NCBI GenBank assembly: GCA_963677755.1
Contig: OY782506.1
Location: 620,001-684,000 of the forward strand
Direction: 5' to 3'
Length of the DNA: 64,000 nt
DNA from: JAIOSF01 sp963677755
GTDB taxonomy: Bacteria; Campylobacterota; Campylobacteria; Campylobacterales; Arcobacteraceae
The first letter of the stretch is position 1. Every line of letters begins with the position of its first letter. The notes under the pieces were generated by a model. The model saw nothing but the letters and a program-made list of their open reading frames with translations, searched no databases and was not told where the DNA came from. Positions 18,543 to 27,122 of the stretch are shown in pieces. The position numbers and the translations under genes are program-made.

Positions 18543-18571
18543 ATGCTAGATGAGCAAAACTCATCTAGCAT
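18543..18571 (-). terminator. perfect hairpin between hydC and hydD
   Basis: ATGCTAGATGAG (18543-18554) and CTCATCTAGCAT (18560-18571) form a perfect 12-bp stem with a 5-nt CAAAA loop, followed on the minus strand by TTTTTTTAAAAAAGG. It sits 22 bp before the hydD start and could terminate or attenuate transcription arriving from hydABC. Confidence 0.6.
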
Positions 18572-18662
18572 TATAATAGATTACTCTTGTAAAAGTAATT
18601 ATAGAAGCTATTGGCATAAACTATGTAAAATAAATTTACATATTAAGTTTGCCATGTGAAGC

Positions 18663-18690
18663 AATAAAAGCCAAACTACAGGCTTTTATT
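18663..18690 (-). terminator. hairpin at the end of hydC
   Basis: AATAAAAGCC (18663-18672) and GGCTTTTATT (18681-18690) form a 10-bp stem with an 8-nt loop that overlaps the last base of the hydC stop. On the minus strand it reads GGCTTTTATT at its 3' side, consistent with termination of hydABC. Confidence 0.6.
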
Positions 18691-19391
18691 TAATGCTTCT
18701 CCTCTTTAACAAATTTACTACCACCAACTACGATACTAATATCACCTTCATTCCAGAAGATTGTTCTCCATATTTGGTAATAGACATGAAACATAACCCA
18801 TACAATAATTGCATACATAACATAGTGATGAGAAAGTCTTACATCCATAAATGTTCCACCAGTTACAACAACAGTCCAATCTGTAGCAAGATGCAACATA
18901 GCAGGCCACCAACTACCTATAGAACTTAATCCTGAAGCTAACCCATGTACATAAAGTTGTAATCCTGTTAATAACATCCACAATAACATAAGGTGGAATA
19001 TAAAGAAAAATACTGCATTAAAACTATCACTATGTGAAGAGTCAAATTTTTTCACTCTATTTAATGTAATTAAGTTTACAAACACATCCAAAAACTGCTT
19101 AATATTGCTTGCAGTAGGGATGAGCTTTTTATAAGGCTTTTCAAATCTTGAAAAGAAGTATAAATATGCAACAACGATACTACTTACATCAAAAATAATT
19201 GCAGCCATAAAATGTATCCATCTATTCCATGCCATAACATATTTATCAACAGCAGGATCTGCAATGAAACTTTGATAATAAGGATGTCCTATATAAAGTC
19301 CTGTAACAACAGCTGCAACCATACAAATAGCTACAACCCAATGATTCCACCTCATGAAGGTGGTCATTCTTTTAACTTTTTGATAACTCAT
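18690..19391 (-). CDS. hydC: NiFe hydrogenase cytochrome b subunit
   Basis: A 233-residue di-haem membrane anchor that passes electrons from HydAB to the menaquinone pool. Four to five transmembrane helices carry the conserved haem ligand His residues: RWNHWVVAICMV near the N-terminus, FHLMLLWMLLTGL in the middle, and HHYVMYAIIVWVMFHVYYQIW at the C-terminus. Length and motifs fit HydC/HyaC. AAAGGAGTCTACT precedes ATG. It follows hydB by 12 bp and closes the structural operon. Confidence 0.93.
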   Translation of the reverse strand: MSYQKVKRMTTFMRWNHWVVAICMVAAVVTGLYIGHPYYQSFIADPAVDKYVMAWNRWIHFMAAIIFDVSSIVVAYLYFFSRFEKPYKKLIPTASNIKQFLDVFVNLITLNRVKKFDSSHSDSFNAVFFFIFHLMLLWMLLTGLQLYVHGLASGLSSIGSWWPAMLHLATDWTVVVTGGTFMDVRLSHHYVMYAIIVWVMFHVYYQIWRTIFWNEGDISIVVGGSKFVKEEKH

Positions 19392-19403
19392 AGTAGACTC
19401 CTT

Positions 19404-21149
19404 TTATATTGAACAACTAGTATTTATTTTAAAGCTACTTAACTCTTTCCCTTTTGTATCTATAAGATGAACAGCACATGCAATACATGGGTCAAAACTA
19501 TGTATTGTTCGTAAAATCTCTAAAGGTTGGTCTGGATCTGAAACTTTTGTTCCAATAAGTGAAGACTCATAAGCACCCATTCTATCTTTATAATCTCTTG
19601 GTGCTGCATTCCATGTTGATGGTACAACTGCTTGATAGTTTTCTATTTTTCCATCTTTGATTTTTACCCAATGTCCTAAACCACCTCTTGGTGCTTCTGC
19701 TAGTCCATGACCTTTTGCATCTTTAGATACTTTATCAAAGTCAAATTCAGTCCAAGTAGATAAATCACCATTTGCAACATTTGAAGCTAATTCATCAACC
19801 CACTCTAACATAACATCAGCAAGAAGTTCACTCTCAATAGCTCTTGCAGCAGTTCTCCCTACTGTTGAGAATAATGCACTTGCAGGAGCAGCTTTCCCAA
19901 GACCTAGTTTATCTCCAAGAAGCCCTAAAAATCCAGTTACATATTTTGTAATTCTTTCATCTCCAGCAGCAACACCAACAACCATACGAGCTAGTGGTCC
20001 AACTTCAACTCTTGTGTCATCATAAATTGGTGACTTAATCCAAGAATATTTTTCTTTTGGTTTAATATAAGAGAAACCATCAGCTTTTTTCTCAAATCCT
20101 GTATATTTTGGTTCTGTTTCACCATCATAAGGGTGAAGTGGTTTATCACCTTCATACCAAGCGTGAGTCACATCTTCTGCAACTTTATTTTGATCAAACG
20201 GATGAACTTTTGATAAATCACCGTTTAGAACTACACCACTTGGGAAAAGTAATGCAGACTTATAAAAACCTGTATCATCAAGTCTAAAATCACCATAAGT
20301 CATGTAGTTTTTCAAACCACCACCTGTACCATCTAGTGCTTCATCAACATATTTTACACCAGCCATTGCTAAATCTGGTAAATAAGCAGTTTTAATAAAA
20401 TGTCTAAATTTTTTCAATAATGTTTTAAACAATGCTATTCTTGCAGGATTTTTAATATCTTGAACACAAGTTACTCCACCAACAACAAGTGATTGAGGAT
20501 GTGGCATTTTACCACCAAAGATTGCCATCATTTTAGCAGCATCTCTTTGTAAATCAAGTGCTTGTAAATAGTGAGCAGTTGCAATTAAATTTTGTTCAGG
20601 TGTCAGTTTATAACTTTTATTTCCCCAATATGCATTTGCAAATAATCCTAGTCTTCCTTGTTTTACAAACTTAGTAAGTCTTTCTTGAATTTGCATAAGT
20701 TCAGACTTACTTGTACCATAAGGTGTTTTATGCCAATTAAAAGATTCAGCTTCAGCTTTAGCAGGATCTGCTTTAAGGGCACTTGTAATATCAACCCAAT
20801 CAAGTCCATGAAGGTGATAAAAATGTACAACATGATCATGTAAGTATAAAGCACCTTGAATTAAGTTTCTTACCAATCTAGCATTTTTCGGGATAGTTAC
20901 ATCAAATGCATCTTCAACAGCTTCGATACTTCTTTGGTAGTGTGTACCTGTACAAACACCACAAATTCTCATTGCTAATAGTCCTGCATCTCTAGGATCT
21001 CTACCTTTTAAAATAGTTTCAATCCCTCTAAACATTGTACTACTTGCATACGCATCTTTTATAACATTATCTTCACCGATAATTGCTTCAACTCTTAAGT
21101 GACCTTCAATTCTTGTTATTGGATCTACTATTAAATGTTTATTTGCCAT
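19404..21149 (-). CDS. hydB: NiFe uptake hydrogenase large subunit
   Basis: A 581-residue catalytic subunit of the respiratory uptake hydrogenase, exported with HydA. The nickel site is formed by RICGVCTGTH (61-70, Cys63 and Cys66) and DPCIACAVH (553-561, Cys555 and Cys558). Twenty residues follow His561 (starting LIDTKGK) and would be removed by the protease HydD. The N-terminal DPITRIEGHLRVE box is also typical. The gene starts in a 1-bp overlap with hydA and is followed by hydC. Confidence 0.96.
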   Translation of the reverse strand: MANKHLIVDPITRIEGHLRVEAIIGEDNVIKDAYASSTMFRGIETILKGRDPRDAGLLAMRICGVCTGTHYQRSIEAVEDAFDVTIPKNARLVRNLIQGALYLHDHVVHFYHLHGLDWVDITSALKADPAKAEAESFNWHKTPYGTSKSELMQIQERLTKFVKQGRLGLFANAYWGNKSYKLTPEQNLIATAHYLQALDLQRDAAKMMAIFGGKMPHPQSLVVGGVTCVQDIKNPARIALFKTLLKKFRHFIKTAYLPDLAMAGVKYVDEALDGTGGGLKNYMTYGDFRLDDTGFYKSALLFPSGVVLNGDLSKVHPFDQNKVAEDVTHAWYEGDKPLHPYDGETEPKYTGFEKKADGFSYIKPKEKYSWIKSPIYDDTRVEVGPLARMVVGVAAGDERITKYVTGFLGLLGDKLGLGKAAPASALFSTVGRTAARAIESELLADVMLEWVDELASNVANGDLSTWTEFDFDKVSKDAKGHGLAEAPRGGLGHWVKIKDGKIENYQAVVPSTWNAAPRDYKDRMGAYESSLIGTKVSDPDQPLEILRTIHSFDPCIACAVHLIDTKGKELSSFKINTSCSI

Positions 21150-22375
21150 TATTCATCTCCCTCTTTTTTTCCTGCTGCTATACTTGCTACTGCATGGATA
21201 CCAATACCAATACCAGCTGCTGTTAATAATCCTAAACCAAATTCATCTACACTTTTTTCAACGCCACCAGTTGGTGCTTTTATACGACTATCTGCAATAG
21301 GTCGTTCAGTTGCATATTTATCCCAAAATTGAGGTTCACTACAACCGATACAACCATGTCCTGCACCAATTGGCCAGTTTACAGCTTCATTGTATCGTAC
21401 AATTGAACAGTTATTAAAAGTCATAGGACCTTTACATCCCATTTTGTATAAACAGAAGTTATTTTCTGCCCCTTCATCTCCCCACTCTTCAACAAACTCT
21501 CCAGCATCAAAGTGAGCTCTTCTTTCACAGTTGTCGTGGATTCTATAACCAAATGCAAATTTTGGTCTATTTAAGTGGTCTAGTTCAGGAATTTGACCTG
21601 TAAGAACAAAATGTAAAATTGTACCAGTGATATTTGCAGGATTTGCAGGACAGGCAGGGATATTTATAATTGCTTTCCCTTTTACAACATCTTGAACACC
21701 AACTGCACCCGTAGGGTTTGGAGCAGCTGCAGGGACACCACCAAATGTAGCACAAGTTCCAACAGCAACAACAGCAGCACTATCATGTGCAACTCTAATA
21801 AGATGTTCTTCAAAAGTTTCAGCTTTTGCACCAATAGTACCATACATCCCATCCATAGATAAAGGTATTGCACCCTCAACTACACAGATATATTTCCCTT
21901 TAAAAGTATGCATCGCTTCTTCTAAATGTTCTTCCGCTTCATGACCAGCTGCTGCCATTAAAGTTTCATTAAATTCTAAAGATAAAACATCTAAGATAAG
22001 TTCATCAATAGTAGGGGCATCACTTCTTAAAATTGCTTCTGAGTTACCAGCACAATCTTGAAGTTCTAGCCAAATAACAGGAACTCTGTTCATTAACTCG
22101 GCAGCTCTTAAAATAGTAGGAGTGAATGTAGGAGGAAGCATAAGCATAGCACAGGCAGCGCTTGCCCATTTCATAAAATCTCTTCTTGTAAGTCCTTCAG
22201 CTTCTAAAACATGTTCTATTGATGTTTTAGATGCTACTTCCGTTTTTTCTAACTCATCAAGTCTTGTATTCATTTTCTTTAATAAGTCACTATAATACTC
22301 ATCACCACGGTTTGTGTTTACTTTGGCACCTTTTGCACTGAACATTGAAGCTAATGCATCTCTTCTATCAGTCAT
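21149..22375 (-). CDS. hydA: NiFe uptake hydrogenase small subunit with Tat signal
   Basis: A 408-residue iron-sulfur subunit. The long leader contains a twin-arginine motif TRRDFMKW (63-70) followed by a hydrophobic stretch and an AAEL cleavage region, so the HydAB dimer is exported folded. Cluster ligands include VGTCATFGG, IPACPANPANITG, IHDNCERR and GHGCIGCSEP. The first proximal-cluster pair reads DCAGNSE (Cys108, Asn111), whereas most hydrogenases have CxxC; the DNA clearly codes AAC. A C-terminal hydrophobic helix (FGLGLLTAAGIGIGIHAVA) anchors it. AAAAGGGGAAAGTT gives the start. Confidence 0.95.
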   Translation of the reverse strand: MTDRRDALASMFSAKGAKVNTNRGDEYYSDLLKKMNTRLDELEKTEVASKTSIEHVLEAEGLTRRDFMKWASAACAMLMLPPTFTPTILRAAELMNRVPVIWLELQDCAGNSEAILRSDAPTIDELILDVLSLEFNETLMAAAGHEAEEHLEEAMHTFKGKYICVVEGAIPLSMDGMYGTIGAKAETFEEHLIRVAHDSAAVVAVGTCATFGGVPAAAPNPTGAVGVQDVVKGKAIINIPACPANPANITGTILHFVLTGQIPELDHLNRPKFAFGYRIHDNCERRAHFDAGEFVEEWGDEGAENNFCLYKMGCKGPMTFNNCSIVRYNEAVNWPIGAGHGCIGCSEPQFWDKYATERPIADSRIKAPTGGVEKSVDEFGLGLLTAAGIGIGIHAVASIAAGKKEGDE

Positions 22376-22446
22376 AACTTTCCCCTTTTAAATTATCTGA
22401 ATATATATTCATATAATAAAATTGTAGGGGATTAAAGCTTTAATAA

Positions 22447-22468
22447 AACTTATATTGGGGTATAAGTT
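22447..22468 (-). terminator. hairpin between the hupUV-like genes and hydA
   Basis: AACTTATA (22447-22454) and TATAAGTT (22461-22468) form an 8-bp stem with a TTGGGG loop. On the minus strand the stem is followed by TTATTAAAGC. It could terminate the tetR-hupUV-like transcript, or act in the hydA leader about 70 bp upstream of its ATG. Confidence 0.4.
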
Positions 22469-22524
22469 AAAAGAATTATACAAGTATATTATTATAACTT
22501 TAGATTATAATAATCATTTATAAT

Positions 22525-23784
22525 TTAGTGTGTAGTACATACTGAACAAACATCAAAACTTTTAAAAACAGTTTGAGCTATATTTGTATCTTCTAGTCCA
22601 ACCATTGCTTTTTGTGAAATACCTAAATCTTCTTTGGTTCCATTGCCTAAGTTCCACTGAGTAGGGGTAATTATTTGGTACTCTTGTATTTTATTCTCTT
22701 TTATAGATACTTTGTGAATTAAAGAACCTCTAGCTGCTTCAACTATCCCCACACCAGAAGCAGTAAGTTTTGAGATATCTATTGAAGGTTTTATATATGA
22801 AGGTTCATGTAAATCTATTTGAGATATTAATTTTTTAGAATGGATAAGTAGTTGTGGTATTTCACAAATTCTAGCGAGTATTCTTGAAAATATACTATCT
22901 TGGTATCGTCTATGACTCTCTTTTATTAGGGGTGTTTTATTTATCATTGCACGACTTAATGCACCAACCTCATAATAATAATTTTTAAATTTTACATTTT
23001 TTGCATAAGAGTTTTTATTTAAATATTCATTTACATATTTTGCATTTATATTATGGTTTATTTTAGTTTTTACCCCTCTACCATTTTTAAAATAGCTATT
23101 ATGACCAAAAACTATAAATCTATCAAAACTTTTTCCTACTTTTTCTAACTTTTTCTGTTTAATGGTATTTAGAATAAGAGGTAAATCACCACTTGTACCT
23201 AAAATCTTTTCTATACTCTCACATACCAAAAAATTTTCAATATCTGCATCAATAAGGGTATCTTTAAAGAACTTTATAACTTCATCTATATAGTTTTCCA
23301 TATTTATTAAATCGGTACTTGTAATTTCACTTACAATTCCACCAACAATAGCATAGGAGTTATGTGGATATTGCCCTGCTATTGTAGCAATAGCTTTTGC
23401 CATAAGTTGTGATGGATATGTTGCCCCTTTTATATTTTGTTTGAATCCTAGTAGTGGGAAAAGGGTCAGATAGATCCATTTAAAATGGTTTTGTATTATC
23501 TCAAAATTAAGTGTAAGTTCTCTAGCTATTTTTGCTTTTTGTGAAACTTCAATATCTTCATAACAATCTTCAAGAGCTTGAACTGTGCCAATAAGATGTG
23601 CATGATTACAAATACCACACACTCTTGGGTTAATGACAAGTGCATCAAGTGGATTTTTTCCTTTGAGTATATTTTCAATATGTCTTGAAGTTGCAAACTC
23701 AATATCTACAAAATCTATTTTTTTGTTTTTGAAACTAAAATTGAGTTTTGCTTCACCCTCTATTTTTTCTATAAGTTCTATCAT
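22525..23784 (-). CDS. cytoplasmic NiFe hydrogenase large subunit (HupV/HupL-like)
   Basis: A 419-residue large subunit. Nickel ligands sit in RVCGICNHAH (54-63) and in the last nine residues DVCSVCTTH (411-419). The protein ends exactly at the conserved His, so there is no C-terminal peptide to cleave, as described for sensory hydrogenases of the HupV/HoxC type; the usual Pro of DPCxxC is Val. It pairs with the leaderless small subunit encoded just upstream (TAATG-type 1-bp overlap). A group 2 enzyme is likely; whether it senses H2 or is a cytoplasmic uptake enzyme (group 2d-like) cannot be settled here. Confidence 0.82.
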   Translation of the reverse strand: MIELIEKIEGEAKLNFSFKNKKIDFVDIEFATSRHIENILKGKNPLDALVINPRVCGICNHAHLIGTVQALEDCYEDIEVSQKAKIARELTLNFEIIQNHFKWIYLTLFPLLGFKQNIKGATYPSQLMAKAIATIAGQYPHNSYAIVGGIVSEITSTDLINMENYIDEVIKFFKDTLIDADIENFLVCESIEKILGTSGDLPLILNTIKQKKLEKVGKSFDRFIVFGHNSYFKNGRGVKTKINHNINAKYVNEYLNKNSYAKNVKFKNYYYEVGALSRAMINKTPLIKESHRRYQDSIFSRILARICEIPQLLIHSKKLISQIDLHEPSYIKPSIDISKLTASGVGIVEAARGSLIHKVSIKENKIQEYQIITPTQWNLGNGTKEDLGISQKAMVGLEDTNIAQTVFKSFDVCSVCTTH

Positions 23785-24650
23785 TAGTTATCCATTAGTT
23801 TTTTTTCAAATCTCTCTATTTTAAAAGCTTTTGCAACTCCAGCTAGTGAGAGATAAGCTCTTTTGGGAACCCCTAAAGGTAAGTTTTGAGGTATTCCCAT
23901 ATTTTTTTTAGTTTCAAAAAGGTTTTCTTTTGGAAAAGTTGGTTCTGTACAGCCCATACAAGGGTGTCCAACTCTTGTTTTTGAATTTACTTCATTCCAC
24001 AATATTGTATTGCAACTTCCATTTGTATAAGGACCTTGGCATCCATGTTCATAAAACATACACCCTTCTAGGTTCCCAAATTGATGATTATCTATTTTGT
24101 ATTCAAAATATTCATTTCTCGTACAACCATTGTGTATAGTTGTTGCATAAAACTCTTTTGGTCTAAGATAAACATCTAGTTTGAGTTGGTAATCTTTTTT
24201 TATACTATACAAAGTATTGACTAAAGTTTCTGGATGGATTGGACAGCCTGAAAGATTGATTGTTTTATGTTTGAACTTTTGATAACGATAGTGTGGTTGT
24301 GTTTGTCTAAAGTGTAAACCATATTTTGAGTCTTCATTATTTAAAAAAATTCCACCAAAAGAGGCACAAGTTCCTACGGTGATAATTTTTTTTGCTTTTG
24401 TTCCATATTTTTCAATGAGAGTTTTAATATCTACATCGGCTTTTGTATGACCATCTTCAAGTGTTCCATCTATAAGTAAAACATCACAATCAATATTTTT
24501 AGATACAATGTCTTGTAAACTATAAGGAGTTTCCAAAGTAGGGTGATAAATAAAACTAAAATCTTCTAAAAACTTTTCAATATGGGGATAATTTAAAAAT
24601 GAGTGAACATTTCCATTACAAGAGAGTAAATTAAGCCATAATAGTTTCAT
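23784..24650 (-). CDS. cytoplasmic NiFe hydrogenase small subunit (HupU/HupS-like)
   Basis: A 288-residue iron-sulfur subunit without any Tat leader, so the enzyme stays in the cytoplasm. Cluster motifs: LLSCNGNVHSF (Cys11, Asn14), VGTCASFGG, LSGCPIHPETL, IHNGCTRNEYF, GCMFYEHGCQGP and VGHPCMGCTEP. The first pair is again CxxN, not CxxC, as in HydA. It begins 3 bp after the stop of the TetR gene, so regulator and enzyme share one transcript. Confidence 0.85.
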   Translation of the reverse strand: MKLLWLNLLSCNGNVHSFLNYPHIEKFLEDFSFIYHPTLETPYSLQDIVSKNIDCDVLLIDGTLEDGHTKADVDIKTLIEKYGTKAKKIITVGTCASFGGIFLNNEDSKYGLHFRQTQPHYRYQKFKHKTINLSGCPIHPETLVNTLYSIKKDYQLKLDVYLRPKEFYATTIHNGCTRNEYFEYKIDNHQFGNLEGCMFYEHGCQGPYTNGSCNTILWNEVNSKTRVGHPCMGCTEPTFPKENLFETKKNMGIPQNLPLGVPKRAYLSLAGVAKAFKIERFEKKLMDN

Positions 24651-24653
24651 AAA

Positions 24654-25241
24654 TTATACTTTTAAAGCCTTATAGATGTTGTTACTTATATCATCTATAT
24701 AACTATTAAGTTCATTTGGAAGTATATTTTCCCCTTTTAAAAATACCATTCCACCTAAATATCCCATAAATAAACCAAAAGCACTAAAAAAATCTTGATC
24801 TCTGAGTTCACCATTTCTAACACCATCTTCAAAATAAATTATAATCTCAGTTATGAAATCATTGACACATATCATCCCCTCACAACCCTCTTTAAATACT
24901 TCACGATTTGATAAAAAAACCCTCAAAAAATAGTCTATCATCTCTGGACGCAACTCTGCTGTTTTAAAATATACAGTAACTATCTCTTTTGTTTTTTCTT
25001 GTGTTGAGATATCTTTTTCATTGATGTTTTTGAGTTCTTCTCCTAAATAGTGAGAGATGTGTTTTAGAATCTCTTTTGCTAAAATATCTTTTGATTTGAA
25101 ATAATTGTACATATTTCCAACACTCATTTTTAAAGACTTAGCAATATCAGGTATTGTTGTGGTATAAAAACCATTTTTTGCAAAAAGTTCTAAAGCACCT
25201 TCCATGATGAATTCTTTTTTTAACTCTTTTTTAGTTTTCAC
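24654..25241 (-). CDS. TetR family transcriptional regulator
   Basis: A 195-residue repressor-type regulator. The start is taken at GTG 25241, six bases after AGGGAG, giving MKTKKELKKEFI; an upstream ATG at 25280 would add 13 residues but has no ribosome site. The N-terminal helix-turn-helix (about 5-55) reads ALELFAKNGFYTTTIPDIAK followed by SVGNMYNYFKSKD, the TetR signature. The C-terminal ligand domain is variable. It is co-transcribed with the HupUV-like genes and divergent from the Ech-like operon, so it probably controls one or both; the ligand is unknown. Confidence 0.9.
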   Translation of the reverse strand: MKTKKELKKEFIMEGALELFAKNGFYTTTIPDIAKSLKMSVGNMYNYFKSKDILAKEILKHISHYLGEELKNINEKDISTQEKTKEIVTVYFKTAELRPEMIDYFLRVFLSNREVFKEGCEGMICVNDFITEIIIYFEDGVRNGELRDQDFFSAFGLFMGYLGGMVFLKGENILPNELNSYIDDISNNIYKALKV

Positions 25242-25300
25242 TATTATCTCCCTATAAAACTTTTGTAGTTTATTATACAATTTATGGTATAAAAGTACTC

Positions 25301-25323
25301 TAGTTGTAATTCTATAGTAACTA
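25301..25323. promoter_or_regulatory. imperfect palindrome, possible TetR operator
   Basis: TAGTT at 25301 and AACTA ending at 25323 frame an imperfect inverted repeat (7 of 10 arm positions pair). It lies between the divergent tetR and ech-like starts, where an autoregulatory operator would be expected. No experimental or comparative support. Confidence 0.35.
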
Positions 25324-25364
25324 AACTATGTTATATTTTAACATTAAAAAAAGGTGGGAACAGA

Positions 25365-27122
25365 ATGTCGGAATATATATTAATGTTGATATTTTTACCT
25401 TTGGTATTTGCTGTAACAATACTTTTTAACAGCGTACGAGTAAGAAATATCGCAACATATTTATTTGTTGCTTTTTTAGTTGTTATCTCTATTAAACTTT
25501 TTTTATCTACTACAATTATAGAACTAAGTTTTAATCATATAGTTCATACTATTTTTATTGTAATTGATTTTATACTTATGGGGTATTTTTTCTATCAAGG
25601 GATAAAATACAAAGATAAACTCATAGGAATATTTGCGGTTGTTCAGTTGGTATTGTTTGTAGCTTTTTTACAATTTTCTCCAACTATAACCTCACAAGAT
25701 ATTGTAGTTGATAAAATCTCTTTAGTGATGTTATTGGTTGTAAATGCTATTGGTGGAATTATAATACTTTATTCCTTGCAATATATTCAAAGTGAAGAGT
25801 TCAAAGCTTGTAAAAAAAATCTTTTTATCTCTTTATTGTTCTTTTTTATTGGGGTGATGAATTTAATAGTAACTACAAATAATATAGAGATATTTTTCTT
25901 AGCTTTTGAACTTACAACATTGTGTTCATATATTCTTATTAGATTTAGAAATGATGAGTTGTCAGTTATCAATGCTAGAAGAGCTTTATGGATGAATCAA
26001 ATAGGTGGAGTAGCAATATTATTAAGTTTACTAAGTGGAGTATATTATTATGACACAATTTATTTTGATACATTGATTCAAAATATTGATGGTTTATTTT
26101 TATTACCTATTTCTCTTTTAGTTATTGCTGCTTTTGTAAAAGGAGCATCAATACCTTTTGAAAAATGGCTATTAGGAGCAATGGTAGCACCCACACCTGT
26201 AAGTGCAATACTTCATAGTGCCACTATGGTAAAAATAGCTCCATATTTGATTTTAAAAATATCACCAGCTTTTTCTCCTACAATATCATTAGCAGTGATA
26301 TTTTTTGGAACATTTGTTTTTATGTCAGCTTCTCTTTTAGCTTTAGGAAAAGATTTTTTTAAAGAGATATTGGGACTTTCTACTATAGCACTTTTAGCTT
26401 TAATGATGGCAATGGCGTCAATTGGAACACCAGAAGCTATAGATATTTGTCTTGTTCTTATAGTTTTTCATGCTATTTCAAAAGCATTGTTATTTTTACA
26501 AGCTGGAGTTTTGGAAAAAGTGTATCATCTTAAATATCTACAAGATATTGATTATTTAGCGAGTCGATCAAAGCTTTTAGTATTTTTTATCGTAGTAGGT
26601 TTTGCTTCATTAACACTTCCACCATTTGGAGCTTTTATTGGAAAGTTTGCCTCCATTGAATTAGTAGCTTCTTTAGTAAGTGAAAATATTTTTTATATTT
26701 TTCCTTTACTATTTATTCTCATTGGTTCTGTATTTTTGACACTGTTATATTTTAAAGTTTTGACAAAACTTATATCACAAGATGATAAAGTTTATGAAAC
26801 TATAACTATACCTTGGACATATAAATTTACTTCATTTCTCTTAGTAGGACTTTTGTTTTTTGGGGTTTATATAAGTTATGTACATAGTTTTATGTCACAT
26901 CTTGAGATAATTGTAGCAGCTTTTTTAATACTACTTACTTTTGCTTTATTGTATATGTTAAAGTTTAAAAATATCAAAAGAGTTTCTACTTATAATTGTG
27001 CTGAAAAAGATAATGTGATATTAAGTGCATATTATTTTCATATAGCAGATAAATATAAAGAATTTATAGTCTATATATCTATATTTACAATGTTTATAAT
27101 AGTATATTTGGGGATTATATAA
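25365..27122 (+). CDS. echA: Ech-type hydrogenase antiporter-like subunit (NuoL/HyfB family)
   Basis: A 585-residue polytopic protein with about 15 transmembrane helices, homologous to complex I antiporter-like subunits and expected to move H+ or Na+ during ferredoxin-linked H2 chemistry. Recognisable boxes are a FFLAFELTTLCSYILI helix with the conserved Glu, GGVAILLSLL, FVKGASIPFEKWLLGAMVAP and PTPVSAILHSATMVK (the central proton-channel helix), and LSTIALLALMMAMASIG. AAAAGGTGGGAACAG precedes ATG. It heads six genes in the order of methanogen echABCDEF, which is why the symbol is used; HyfB/HycC naming would be equally acceptable. Confidence 0.82.
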   Translation: MSEYILMLIFLPLVFAVTILFNSVRVRNIATYLFVAFLVVISIKLFLSTTIIELSFNHIVHTIFIVIDFILMGYFFYQGIKYKDKLIGIFAVVQLVLFVAFLQFSPTITSQDIVVDKISLVMLLVVNAIGGIIILYSLQYIQSEEFKACKKNLFISLLFFFIGVMNLIVTTNNIEIFFLAFELTTLCSYILIRFRNDELSVINARRALWMNQIGGVAILLSLLSGVYYYDTIYFDTLIQNIDGLFLLPISLLVIAAFVKGASIPFEKWLLGAMVAPTPVSAILHSATMVKIAPYLILKISPAFSPTISLAVIFFGTFVFMSASLLALGKDFFKEILGLSTIALLALMMAMASIGTPEAIDICLVLIVFHAISKALLFLQAGVLEKVYHLKYLQDIDYLASRSKLLVFFIVVGFASLTLPPFGAFIGKFASIELVASLVSENIFYIFPLLFILIGSVFLTLLYFKVLTKLISQDDKVYETITIPWTYKFTSFLLVGLLFFGVYISYVHSFMSHLEIIVAAFLILLTFALLYMLKFKNIKRVSTYNCAEKDNVILSAYYFHIADKYKEFIVYISIFTMFIIVYLGII

